A stretch of 64,000 bases of DNA from an uncultured Porphyromonadaceae bacterium. GTDB lineage: Bacteria; Bacteroidota; Bacteroidia; Bacteroidales; Muribaculaceae. Both the position numbers and the translations under genes were made by a program. Positions 42,478-51,005 of this stretch are shown here, piece by piece (the stretch's first letter is position 1; each line of letters starts with the position of its first letter). The notes beneath the pieces were generated by a model that was not told the origin of the DNA, made no database searches, and saw only the letters and a program-made list of their open reading frames with translations. Location of the stretch: the NCBI GenBank assembly GCA_900548975.1, contig URMS01000002.1:103673-167672 (forward strand), read 5' to 3'.

Positions 42478-43833
42478 TTAAACAGCCGGCAGCGATGTTC
42501 CGTTCAACTTGCGGTATAAATCGAGGGCATAGACATCGGTCATGGCCGACACATGGTCGAGCACGGCCTGAAGGCGCCCGTAGAGCGTGGGTGACTCGAC
42601 GTCGTACTGCTCGGGGAACTTGGCAAGCAGCAGGCGCGAATAGTTGAGCTCGGGATGCAGCACGGCACCGACCAGGCGCTCCATCAGGAAACTGATGATG
42701 CGGTTACCGGCCAATTCCACATCCACGACCTCCGACGCGCAGTATATCTTGTTCCACGACAGTGCGTTGCAGCGCTCGTATGCGCTTCGCTCAGGATCGG
42801 GGATATTCTGCAGCAATGACCCCGTAAAAGTACCGGAAAGAATGGCGTCCTCGTTGGCTATGAAAGTTTCGGCACAGCGTTCGACCAGGGCGCCCACCAC
42901 ACACGAGCGCAGATAGGCCACCTGTTCGTTTGGATCGCTTACCCGCAGCATCGACTGCTCGATATGCGCGCGCCGTTCGGCCGGGAAATAGCCCAGCAGT
43001 ACGTCGACAACTGTCGACAGAGGCAGTATCCGCAGTTTGTGGGCATCCTCGAGGTCCATCACCTCATAGCAGATGTCATCGGCGGCTTCCACTATATACA
43101 CCAGCGGATGGCGCGCATAGCGGAGCGGTTCGCCGGGTCCCGAGAGCCGCAGCATGCCGAGTTCTTCCGCCACACGCTCGAAATCGGCCTTCTCCGATGC
43201 GAAAAAGCCGAATTTGCCCTTGCCGGACAGAACGGATTCGTAGGGATATTTGACAATGGAGGCGAGCATGGAGTACGTCATGGCGAAGCCGCCCCGACGG
43301 CGACCGCGGAACTGGTGCGTGAGCACTCGGAAAGCGTTGGCATTGCCCTCGAAACCTGTGAGGTCGCTCCATTCGGCGACGCTGAGACGCGACTGAAGCT
43401 CGCGGCCGGCCCCCTCGCTGAAAAATGTCGAGATAGCCTTCTCGCCCGAGTGGCCGAACGGCGGATTGCCAAGATCGTGGGCCAGGCACGCCGCCGCCAC
43501 AATATCGCCCAAATGGTCGAAATGCTCCACAGGCTCGCCGGCCGCGCCGTAACGGGCCTTGAGCGCCTGCGCCACCATATCGGCCATCGATTTGCCTACA
43601 CACGACACTTCCAAAGAGTGCGTGAGGCGGTTATGCACGAATATACTGCCGGGAAGAGGGAATACCTGTGTCTTGTTCTGCAGCCGTCGGAACGGACTGG
43701 AGAACACAAGACGGTCGTAGTCGCGGCGAAAATCGGTGCGCGTGCCGTTCTTTTTGGGGTCGTGGTAATCCTCGAGGCCGAAGCGCTTGTCGTTGATCAG
43801 CCGTACCCAGCTCATTTTTGGATTATTGCTCAT
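42478..43833 (-). CDS. dgt: deoxyguanosinetriphosphate triphosphohydrolase family protein (dNTPase)
   Basis: 451 residues of the HD superfamily; hydrolyses dGTP or other dNTPs to nucleoside and triphosphate. The N-terminus has the family segments DYDRLVFSSPFRRLQNKTQVF and NRLTHSLEVS, the metal site ACLAHDLGNPPFGHSGE, and the later EAADDICYEVMDLEDAHK. All HD residues are present. The promoter box lies only 4 bases upstream of the ATG, so the mRNA is probably leaderless. Divergent from the GH2 gene. Confidence 0.93.
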   Translation of the reverse strand: MSNNPKMSWVRLINDKRFGLEDYHDPKKNGTRTDFRRDYDRLVFSSPFRRLQNKTQVFPLPGSIFVHNRLTHSLEVSCVGKSMADMVAQALKARYGAAGEPVEHFDHLGDIVAAACLAHDLGNPPFGHSGEKAISTFFSEGAGRELQSRLSVAEWSDLTGFEGNANAFRVLTHQFRGRRRGGFAMTYSMLASIVKYPYESVLSGKGKFGFFASEKADFERVAEELGMLRLSGPGEPLRYARHPLVYIVEAADDICYEVMDLEDAHKLRILPLSTVVDVLLGYFPAERRAHIEQSMLRVSDPNEQVAYLRSCVVGALVERCAETFIANEDAILSGTFTGSLLQNIPDPERSAYERCNALSWNKIYCASEVVDVELAGNRIISFLMERLVGAVLHPELNYSRLLLAKFPEQYDVESPTLYGRLQAVLDHVSAMTDVYALDLYRKLNGTSLPAV

Positions 43834-43837
43834 ATTG

Positions 43838-43865
43838 CAAAGTTCGTGTTTTTTTCGTAGCTTCG
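43838..43865. promoter_or_regulatory. divergent promoters of dgt and the GH2 gene
   Basis: The minus strand has GAACTTTG (43838-43845, one base off TAnnTTTG) next to the dgt start. The plus strand has TAGCTTCG (43858-43865) 30 bases before the GH2 ATG. Confidence 0.5.
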
Positions 43866-43895
43866 CAAAAAATTAACCTTGATTCCATAATTCGC

Positions 43896-46247
43896 ATGAA
43901 ACGCTTCTGTCTTTGTCTGATCACCATTCTGTCTTTGTATACCGGCCTCAATGCAGCGCCCTCATTCCGGCAGCTGCTCGACAATGGGTGGCGTTTTTCA
44001 CTCTCGGCCGACAGCACGGCTGTGTCGCCCGCTTACGACGACAGCGCATGGCAGAAAATCGATCTGCCCCACGACTGGAGTGTGACACACGACTTCGACC
44101 GCGACTGCCCCTCTGGCAACGACGGCGGCTACCTCCCCACCGGCACCGGATGGTACCGGCGCACCCTGCATCTCGATGCCGCTCCCGCCGGATCCGAGTA
44201 CCTGTACCTCGAAGGCGCCTATATGGATTCGGAAGTGTGGGTCAACGGCCACCGCGCCGGCGGACATCCCTACGGCTACACATCGTACCGCATCGATATC
44301 GCCCCCTGGCTGCATGCCGGCGACAACACCATAGCCGTGCGCGTCGACAATTCCCGGCAGAAAAACAGCCGATGGTACTCCGGTTCGGGCATCTACCGCC
44401 ATGTATGGATCGAATCCCATCCGGCGACCCATATCCGGCCTGCAAGCCTGCACATCACCACACCGGTCGTCGGGCCTGACAAGGCCGTGGCGCGGATTCA
44501 GTTCACAGTCCTCTGCCCCGGCGAACGTACAGCCGACCTAAGCTTACCCGTCGAGGTATCGGAGGCTCGCTCCGGTATCACCATCCGCGACACCGCCCTG
44601 CTCCGCCCCGGCGAAAAAGAGAAATATATGAGCTACGACCTCGCGATCCCCGCCCCGAAACTATGGAGCCCCGACTCGCCCGAGCTGTATACCGCCACCG
44701 TCACACTGGGCAACGGCGACACCGACGGCACGGCATTCGGCTTCCGCACCATAGCATGGTCGCCCGACGGCTTCGTGCTCAACGGCGACACCATCCTCAT
44801 ATCCGGCGCCTGCGTACACCACGACAACGGCATACTCGGAGCCGCTTCCTACGACGATGCCGAGTACCGCAAGGCCACACTGCTCAAGGAGGCCGGCTTC
44901 AATGCCGTGCGCACGTCGCACAATCCGCCCGCACCGGCATTTCTCGACGCCTGCGACCGCATAGGCCTGCTTGTAATCGACGAGGCATTCGACGGCTGGC
45001 GCGAAGCCAAGACACCATTCGACTACTCCACCCTGCTCGACAGCTGGTGGGCCTCCGATCTCGGCGGGATGATAGAGCGCGACCGCAATCATCCGTCGAT
45101 AATAGCCTGGAGCATAGGCAATGAGATACTCGAACGGAAAACACCCGGGGCCGTGGCCACGGCAAGGATGTTCGCCGCCAAATGTCGCGAGCTCGATCCG
45201 TCGCGGCCTGTCACACAGGCGCTCGCTTCGTGGGACCCCGACTGGGAGATATACGACGCCCTGGCTGCCGAGCACGACATCGTCGGCTACAACTATATGA
45301 TACACAAGACCGAGGGCGACCACGAGCGCGTACCGTCGCGCGTCATATGGCAGACCGAGTCCTATCCGCGCGACGCCTTCGACAACTGGACCAAAGTGGC
45401 CGATCTGCCCTATGTGATCGGCGACTTCGTATGGACCGGCATCGACTACATCGGCGAATCGGGTATCGGACGCCACTACTACAAGGGCGATCCCGAGGGC
45501 GAGCACTTTCACCGCCCGCTGTGGCCGTGGCACAATTCGCAGTGCGGCGACATCGACATCACCGGCGCACGAAAACCGATGTCGTACTACCGCCAGATGC
45601 TCTATGCTGATACCCCAATGCTCTCGCTGGCTGTTCGCGAACCCGACGGCTACCGCGGCGAAGTGAAGGAAACCATGTGGGGTACATGGCCCACCTACAA
45701 ATCGTGGAACTGGCCCGGACACAAGGGCAAACCGATAACCGTAGAGGTCGCTTCGACCTATCCCGAGGTAGCGCTATATCTCAACGATAAACTTATCGGC
45801 ACCAAAAAGACGGGCCGCGCCGAGCGCTTTATGGCCACATTCGACATTCCCTACCGCCCGGGCACCCTCCGCGCCGTGGCACTCGACGCCGCGGGACAGC
45901 CGGCCGACACTGCCGTACTCGAGACCACAGGACGACCCGCGGCCATACGCCTCACGGCCGAACCGGCCTACGGTCCCGACCCCTCGCTGAAGTATATAGT
46001 CGCCGAAGTGGTCGACTCGCAGGGGCGCACAGTGCCGACAGCAACCGACCGCCTCGAATTCAGCGTCACCGGCGACGCCAAGATTCTGGCCACCGGCTCG
46101 CCCAACCCCACCGACCCCGAAGGCTACACCCGCCCCTCGCGCAAGGCAGCCCAGGGCCGCGTACTGGTCATAGTAAAACCCGGCACCTCACCCTCCACCT
46201 TGAAAGCCACCTCCAAAAGCCTCCGCCCGGCAAGCCTGCCCCTCTGA
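43896..46247 (+). CDS. exported glycoside hydrolase family 2 (beta-galactosidase-like)
   Basis: 783 residues. A signal peptide (MKRFCLCLITILSLYTGLNA) precedes the jelly-roll sugar-binding domain (with WYRRTLHLD, YLEGAYMDSEVWVNG), the immunoglobulin-like domain, the TIM barrel and a C-terminal accessory domain. The acid/base Glu410 is in SIGNEIL and the nucleophile Glu488 in WQTESYP. The start at 43896 was chosen because the upstream extension overlaps the divergent dgt gene and has no signal peptide. Substrate may be galactosides, but GH2 is broad. A hairpin (46253-46279) follows. Confidence 0.92.
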   Translation: MKRFCLCLITILSLYTGLNAAPSFRQLLDNGWRFSLSADSTAVSPAYDDSAWQKIDLPHDWSVTHDFDRDCPSGNDGGYLPTGTGWYRRTLHLDAAPAGSEYLYLEGAYMDSEVWVNGHRAGGHPYGYTSYRIDIAPWLHAGDNTIAVRVDNSRQKNSRWYSGSGIYRHVWIESHPATHIRPASLHITTPVVGPDKAVARIQFTVLCPGERTADLSLPVEVSEARSGITIRDTALLRPGEKEKYMSYDLAIPAPKLWSPDSPELYTATVTLGNGDTDGTAFGFRTIAWSPDGFVLNGDTILISGACVHHDNGILGAASYDDAEYRKATLLKEAGFNAVRTSHNPPAPAFLDACDRIGLLVIDEAFDGWREAKTPFDYSTLLDSWWASDLGGMIERDRNHPSIIAWSIGNEILERKTPGAVATARMFAAKCRELDPSRPVTQALASWDPDWEIYDALAAEHDIVGYNYMIHKTEGDHERVPSRVIWQTESYPRDAFDNWTKVADLPYVIGDFVWTGIDYIGESGIGRHYYKGDPEGEHFHRPLWPWHNSQCGDIDITGARKPMSYYRQMLYADTPMLSLAVREPDGYRGEVKETMWGTWPTYKSWNWPGHKGKPITVEVASTYPEVALYLNDKLIGTKKTGRAERFMATFDIPYRPGTLRAVALDAAGQPADTAVLETTGRPAAIRLTAEPAYGPDPSLKYIVAEVVDSQGRTVPTATDRLEFSVTGDAKILATGSPNPTDPEGYTRPSRKAAQGRVLVIVKPGTSPSTLKATSKSLRPASLPL

Positions 46248-46252
46248 CGCCC

Positions 46253-46279
46253 CCTCCTGCGGTAAACCTCCGCAGGAGG
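46253..46279 (+). terminator. hairpin after the GH2 gene
   Basis: Stem CCTCCTGCGG/CCGCAGGAGG with a 7-base loop beginning 6 bases after the stop codon. No T-run follows. Confidence 0.6.
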
Positions 46280-46304
46280 TTGATTACCTTCCGCTCAGAC
46301 GCAC

Positions 46305-46415
46305 AATTAATCGGCCTCCGCCGGAGACCTTGACGTTGTCGGACCTTTTTGACCCGGCATGCACTCGGCATGCCGGGCTATTCGTAATCGGCCTCCGGCG
46401 GAGGCCTCAATCTAC
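46305..46415. repeat. GC-rich palindromes between the GH2 gene and glmM
   Basis: Two copies of TAATCGGCCTCCG(C/G)CGGAG (about 46308 and 46387) flank a perfect palindrome CCCGGCATGC..GCATGCCGGG (46352-46376). Together with the hairpin at 46253 they fill the spacer. They look like a small REP-type cluster; no gene is present. Confidence 0.7.
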
Positions 46416-46420
46416 TCAAA

Positions 46421-46464
46421 AAAAATAGCGCCGGCCCGAGAATATTGTCGGACCGGCGGCTTAT
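46421..46464 (-). terminator. intrinsic terminator of glmM
   Basis: The minus strand reads GCCGCCGGTCCGA, a loop, TCGGGCCGGCGC and then eight T after TA. It lies 20 bases past the glmM stop. Confidence 0.88.
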
Positions 46465-46483
46465 GGTGTGTGATGAATGGAAT

Positions 46484-47875
46484 TTAGCGGGCTACGATGC
46501 TATCGACAATAGCCTTGATGCTGTCGGCAAGCTGCTCGGCGGCCTCGGGAGTATGGGCCTCGGAGTAGATGCGGATGATAGGCTCGGTATTCGACTTGCG
46601 CAGGTGCACCCAGCTGTCGGCGAAATCGATCTTCACACCGTCGATATCGGTGATTCGTTCGCCTGCGAAATGCTTCTTGATGGCGTCGAGGATGGCATCG
46701 ACATCGATTTCGGGTGTAAGCTGTATCTTAGTCTTGTAGATGTCGTAGGCGGGAAGAGCCGCACGGATTTCGGAGGGCTTCTTGCCGGTCTTGGCCATCA
46801 TGGTGATGAAGAGCGCTATGCCCACCAGAGCGTCGCGGCCATAGTGGATGGCGGGATATATGACACCGCCGTTGCCTTCGCCGCCGATAACGGCTCCGGT
46901 TTCTTTCATCTTGGTAGTGACATTGACCTCGCCGACAGCGGCTGCGTTGTACTCGCCGCCATGGGCGCGGGTGACGTCGGCAAGGGCGCGCGACGAGCTG
47001 AGGTTGCTCACGGTGTTGCCGGGAGTGTGCGAAAGCACATAATCGGCTATGGACACCAGGGTGTATTCTTCGCCGAAGAATGCGCCGCCGTCGCTGATGA
47101 TGGCCAGACGGTCGACATCGGGATCGACCACGAAGCCAACGTCGGCACCGCTTTCACCGACAAGCGCGGCGATATCACCGAGGTTTTCGGGGATGGGTTC
47201 GGGCGTATGGGCGAAATATCCGGTAGGTGTGCAGTTGAGTTCTATCACGTTCTTAACGCCAAGGGCGCGGAGCAACTCGGGCACTATCACGCCGCCGACA
47301 GAATTGACGGCGTCGACAGCCACGGTGAAACCGGCTTTGGCGATGGCATCGCGGTCGACAAGGGGCAGGGCGAGCACCTGCTCGATGTGGCGGCGGTTCC
47401 ATGTATTGTTGGTGTATACCTTGCCCAGACGGTCGACCGGTGCGAAGTTGTAGCTGTCATCGGCCGCTATGGCGAGCACGCGGGCACCCTCCTCGGCATT
47501 GAGGAATTCGCCGTGCTCGTTGAGCAGCTTGAGAGCGTTCCACTGCAGGGGGTTGTGCGAGGCGGTGAGGATGAGACCGCCGCAGGCCTTCTCGCCGATG
47601 ACGGCAAGCTCGGTTGTAGGAGTGGATGCAAGGTCGATGTCGATAACATCGAAACCCATGCCGCAAAGGGTACCTGCCACCAGGTCGCGTACCATAGAGC
47701 CCGAAATGCGGGCGTCGCGGCCTACAACGATGGTGCGGGAGCCGTTAGTGCAGTTCGATTCGATAAAACTTGCGTATGCGGCCGTGAATTTGACCACATC
47801 GAGCGGAGTGAGACCCTCGCCGGCAGGACCGCCGATGGTTCCACGAATGCCTGAGATAGATTTGATAAGAGACAT
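46484..47875 (-). CDS. glmM: phosphoglucosamine mutase / phosphohexomutase
   Basis: 463 residues of the alpha-D-phosphohexomutase superfamily. The active-site phosphoserine Ser106 is in TASHNP, the metal loop is DPDVDRL, the sugar-binding loop is GEGNGG, and the phosphate-binding end is RKSNTEPIIR. The opening FGISGIRG-like motif (SISGIRGTIGG) and TASHNP fit GlmM, making glucosamine-1-phosphate for peptidoglycan and LPS. A phosphomannomutase role cannot be excluded. It follows nrnA and the DUF4827 gene on the same strand, ending at a strong terminator. Confidence 0.9.
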   Translation of the reverse strand: MSLIKSISGIRGTIGGPAGEGLTPLDVVKFTAAYASFIESNCTNGSRTIVVGRDARISGSMVRDLVAGTLCGMGFDVIDIDLASTPTTELAVIGEKACGGLILTASHNPLQWNALKLLNEHGEFLNAEEGARVLAIAADDSYNFAPVDRLGKVYTNNTWNRRHIEQVLALPLVDRDAIAKAGFTVAVDAVNSVGGVIVPELLRALGVKNVIELNCTPTGYFAHTPEPIPENLGDIAALVGESGADVGFVVDPDVDRLAIISDGGAFFGEEYTLVSIADYVLSHTPGNTVSNLSSSRALADVTRAHGGEYNAAAVGEVNVTTKMKETGAVIGGEGNGGVIYPAIHYGRDALVGIALFITMMAKTGKKPSEIRAALPAYDIYKTKIQLTPEIDVDAILDAIKKHFAGERITDIDGVKIDFADSWVHLRKSNTEPIIRIYSEAHTPEAAEQLADSIKAIVDSIVAR

Positions 47876-47913
47876 GGGGTATTATATGGCTGATGTTATT
47901 CGCGTGACTGGTG

Positions 47914-48471
47914 TTATTCGCGTGGCTGATAGGTGAGGCGGTAGAGATAGGGCACGACATTGGTCTGGTCGTCGGACCATCCTACGGTCGATTTCACCAC
48001 CAGGTTTACCTCGCAGTCGATGGGAAGCAGCGAAAGCGGGGCCTGGATGCCGGTGCCGTACTGCGACGACGAAGGAAGAGTGTAGTTATTATAGCGGAAC
48101 GACATGGCCTGCAGCGACAGATTGTTGCCCGTGCCCTGCGGCAGTTTGCCATCGGCATAGCTTTCGAGCGCGTAGCGGGTGTAGCGGAAGAAAATCTGCT
48201 GGTTGTATTCCACCCGGTTGCCTTTGGTGCCGGGATTGAGCACCTGCATGTACAGGGCTCCGTCCTCGTCGATACGGTAATAAGGCGCATTCGGGCCTAC
48301 CTCGAAGACAGTATCGGCCGGTATATCGAGATACACCACCTGGTCGGCAAGAAAATTGTTGACAGCGAGGTCCTCGCGGTTGAGCAATTCGGCATACGAC
48401 ACACTGTCGTCGCACGACGCAAGGAGGACAACACATGCGGCAAGGGCCGCTATATTTCTGATTATTTTCAT
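47914..48471 (-). CDS. DUF4827 lipoprotein
   Basis: 185 residues with a lipoprotein signal: MKIIRNIAALAACVVLLASC, the cysteine ending the lipobox. The mature part is beta-rich (YNQQIFFRYTRYALES, SLSLQ-type strands) and fits DUF4827, a Bacteroidales-specific family that resembles FKBP-type folds in outline only (inference). It overlaps the upstream nrnA stop by 4 bases, so nrnA, this gene and probably glmM form an operon. Confidence 0.85.
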   Translation of the reverse strand: MKIIRNIAALAACVVLLASCDDSVSYAELLNREDLAVNNFLADQVVYLDIPADTVFEVGPNAPYYRIDEDGALYMQVLNPGTKGNRVEYNQQIFFRYTRYALESYADGKLPQGTGNNLSLQAMSFRYNNYTLPSSSQYGTGIQAPLSLLPIDCEVNLVVKSTVGWSDDQTNVVPYLYRLTYQPRE

Positions 48472-49496
48472 TTTATGTATTTTTCTTTATTTTCTTTCAA
48501 AAGTTCGCGGAAACGGGCGGCGCACTCGTCGAGAGTGCCGTAGAACTCTCCGCCGGCGGCGTTGAGATGGCCGCCGCCACCGAAATGCTCCTTGCACAGC
48601 ACATTCACCGGAAAATCGCCGGTGCTGCGCATCGACACCTTCACCATATCGGTTTCCTCGCGCAAAAAGGCGCTGTACACCACGCCGGGTATGGCGAGGG
48701 GGCGGTTCACAAGGCCCTCGGTGTCGCCTTTCACGTAGTGGTAGCGGTTGAGTTCGGCACGGGTCAGCACAATGAGTGCGGCGCCATAATCGGCGAACAC
48801 CTCCATTTTTTCAGCCAAGGCATAGGCATTGAGGCGCATGCTGTTCTCGCTCATGGTGTTGAAAAGCTGCTTGTAGAGAGTGTCCTTGTCGGCGCCCTTT
48901 CGCAGCAGCTCGGCAACCACTATGTATATGTCGGGGTCGGCGCAGTTGTACGAGAAATTGCCCGTATCGGTCATCATACCGGCCAGAATACACTCGGCGG
49001 CCTCTTTGCCGATGAAATTGAACAGTTCCAGACGGCACAGGAAGCGGAACATGAGGTATGCCGTGGCACACATGTCGGGATGCGATATCACCACATCGGC
49101 GTCGATATCGGGGTGCAGATGATGGTCGATGAGTATCTTGTGGGCCTTGCAGCCTGCGAGCACCTTTTCGAGGGCGCCGGTGCGGCGCGGCTCGTTGAAA
49201 TCGAGGCACAGCACCAGATCGGCCTCGGCGAAGAGGCGTGCGGCGAAATCGGGATAGCGCGAGGCGTCGACGATCTCCTTCGCTCCGGGCAGCTTGGCCA
49301 GATTGGCATTGTAGGCGTCGGGCACAATGGCGCGGCATTCCTTGCCCAGGGCGCCAAGCACATGCACTGCCGCCAGCGACGAACCCACGGCGTCGCCGTC
49401 GGGGGCCGAATGGCATACTGTGACAATGCGTTCGGCGCCGTCGATGAGCGCCTTGGCCTTCTTTATGGAATCTTCAGATATTTTACGCGAAATCAT
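48468..49496 (-). CDS. nrnA: DHH-family bifunctional oligoribonuclease / PAP phosphatase
   Basis: 342 residues of the NrnA type, which degrades nano-RNAs and dephosphorylates 3'-phosphoadenosine 5'-phosphate. DHH motifs are visible in order: CHSAPDGDAVGSS, a single Asp in LVLCLDF, DHHLHPD, and the DHHA1 end GGGGHLNAAGG. No alternative start codon lies near the ATG at 49496. The promoter box TATCTTTG is 4 bases before this ATG, so the mRNA should be leaderless. Confidence 0.93.
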   Translation of the reverse strand: MISRKISEDSIKKAKALIDGAERIVTVCHSAPDGDAVGSSLAAVHVLGALGKECRAIVPDAYNANLAKLPGAKEIVDASRYPDFAARLFAEADLVLCLDFNEPRRTGALEKVLAGCKAHKILIDHHLHPDIDADVVISHPDMCATAYLMFRFLCRLELFNFIGKEAAECILAGMMTDTGNFSYNCADPDIYIVVAELLRKGADKDTLYKQLFNTMSENSMRLNAYALAEKMEVFADYGAALIVLTRAELNRYHYVKGDTEGLVNRPLAIPGVVYSAFLREETDMVKVSMRSTGDFPVNVLCKEHFGGGGHLNAAGGEFYGTLDECAARFRELLKENKEKYIK

Positions 49497-49500
49497 TGCG

Positions 49501-49508
49501 CAAAGATA
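49501..49508 (-). promoter_or_regulatory. promoter of nrnA, leaderless
   Basis: TATCTTTG on the minus strand, exact TAnnTTTG, ending 4 bases before the ATG. Confidence 0.7.
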
Positions 49509-49542
49509 GCGAAAAAGTAAGGACAGCCCAATTAATTAACTT

Positions 49543-49586
49543 TAAAAAACAGCACAGCCTCCCGGCCATACGGCAAAGAGGCTGTG
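49543..49586 (-). terminator. intrinsic terminator of the lipoprotein-DUF5723 operon
   Basis: The minus strand forms CACAGCCTC/GAGGCTGTG with a GC-rich loop, then CTGTTTTTT. It lies 28 bases after the DUF5723 stop. Confidence 0.88.
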
Positions 49587-49613
49587 CGGACTATATCGTG
49601 TGCGGGGACGGTA

Positions 49614-50990
49614 TCAGAAAGGGAAGTTGATGCCGAAGTTGACCGAGGCATTCGAGTTGAGCGGCGCGAACTGCTTGGTCACCTTGCCCAGAGTGTGGTC
49701 CATGCCCAGGAAGAGATTGAAGCCGGTGGTGTGGAAGTTGAGAAGCCAGCCGAATCCAACGCCGTAGGTGCCTGCGGCGACGTTGGCGTCGGCCGAGAAA
49801 CACTTCACAGGAGCCACGTTGGCCGACAGGCGCACTTCGCTCCAGGTGTAGTCGCCCTGGAAACGGGTCGAACTGAGCAGGCCGAAGTGAAGCTTGCGGT
49901 AGACAGGCAGCGTGTACTCCACGCCGACATTGAGGGTGGCGCCCAGACCTACGGAACGCGAGCCGATGTTGCCGCGGTCGTCGAGCTGATAGAGGTCGTT
50001 GAGACCGTTGCGAAGATTCTTCCATTCATTGGAGAAAGAGTTGGAAGCGTCGTCGTTGGCGTTGAAGGTGTAGGCATCGGTATTTACGGTCTGAGTACCG
50101 CCGGTGGTTGCGAAGTGAGTGTCGCTGTACGATATCCAGCCGAGGTCGAGGGCTGCGAGCGAGAAATTGAAGTCGCCCCACTGATAAGTGGCGCCGAGGT
50201 CGAAGGCCATACCGAAACCGTTGGGGCCGATATTGCCGTCGCCGTCGAGATTCATGCCCGACACATACTCGCGGCCCTGCTTGTTGATCTTGTGCTCGTA
50301 CTGGAAACCGCCGATATTGGCATAGATATCGGCATTGGTACGCGCTATCCACTCGTTTTCGCCGAGTTCAAGATTGGCTTCGTTGAAATATGCGTCCATA
50401 TTGGCCACGCCCACCAGAAATTTCATGGCGGCGCCCACACGCAGACCCGGCAGAGCCTTTATGTCGCGCGAGTGGTTGAGGGCTACCTCGGCGTATCCCT
50501 TTGCGCGGGCGCGGAGGTCGCGTATGTCGTAGGTCTTGTTCGAAATGCCTTCCTTAGCGAGGCTGAAAAATGCTTTGGGCACGATGGCATTGACGTCGGC
50601 GCGGGCGTTGATCGACACGGTGTTATATCCGCCGAAAGCCTTGAAGCCGGCCGAAAGGACATTTACTTTCACATTCGAGCCGATGCGGTTTTTATCGTGA
50701 ATGCCGTCCATAACCTCGGCGGCGCTTATGCCGGGATTGGTGAAGAGGACGGTGCGTCCGTTGAGGCTGTAGATGACGCTCGACAGATGGAGATTGCCGC
50801 GCACGGCGACATTCATGTTGCCCAGAGCGGGCATCGACACGAACGAACGGTCATTGCCGAAAGCGGGGTTCATCTGGTAGCGGTAGTTGTAGCCGTCGAG
50901 GAAGTAACCCGAGTTGGTATTCTGTGCCACGGCGGCGACGGAGGCGGCCATTATGCCGCCGAGTGCGAGTATGCGGTTGATACGTTTCAT
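49614..50990 (-). CDS. DUF5723 outer-membrane beta-barrel protein
   Basis: 458 residues with a signal peptide (to AAVAQ) and the DUF5723 opening (YFLDGYNYRYQMNPAF). The mature chain is alternating aromatic/glycine strands and ends in a strand closing with F (FGINFPF), the C-terminal signal of outer-membrane barrels. It follows the 583-residue lipoprotein by 15 bases in the same operon. A recognised family of unknown function; the resemblance in opening to PorP/SprF-type proteins is noted but not proof of a secretion role. Confidence 0.85.
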   Translation of the reverse strand: MKRINRILALGGIMAASVAAVAQNTNSGYFLDGYNYRYQMNPAFGNDRSFVSMPALGNMNVAVRGNLHLSSVIYSLNGRTVLFTNPGISAAEVMDGIHDKNRIGSNVKVNVLSAGFKAFGGYNTVSINARADVNAIVPKAFFSLAKEGISNKTYDIRDLRARAKGYAEVALNHSRDIKALPGLRVGAAMKFLVGVANMDAYFNEANLELGENEWIARTNADIYANIGGFQYEHKINKQGREYVSGMNLDGDGNIGPNGFGMAFDLGATYQWGDFNFSLAALDLGWISYSDTHFATTGGTQTVNTDAYTFNANDDASNSFSNEWKNLRNGLNDLYQLDDRGNIGSRSVGLGATLNVGVEYTLPVYRKLHFGLLSSTRFQGDYTWSEVRLSANVAPVKCFSADANVAAGTYGVGFGWLLNFHTTGFNLFLGMDHTLGKVTKQFAPLNSNASVNFGINFPF

Positions 50991-51005
50991 TTGGCAGATA
51001 ATGGT

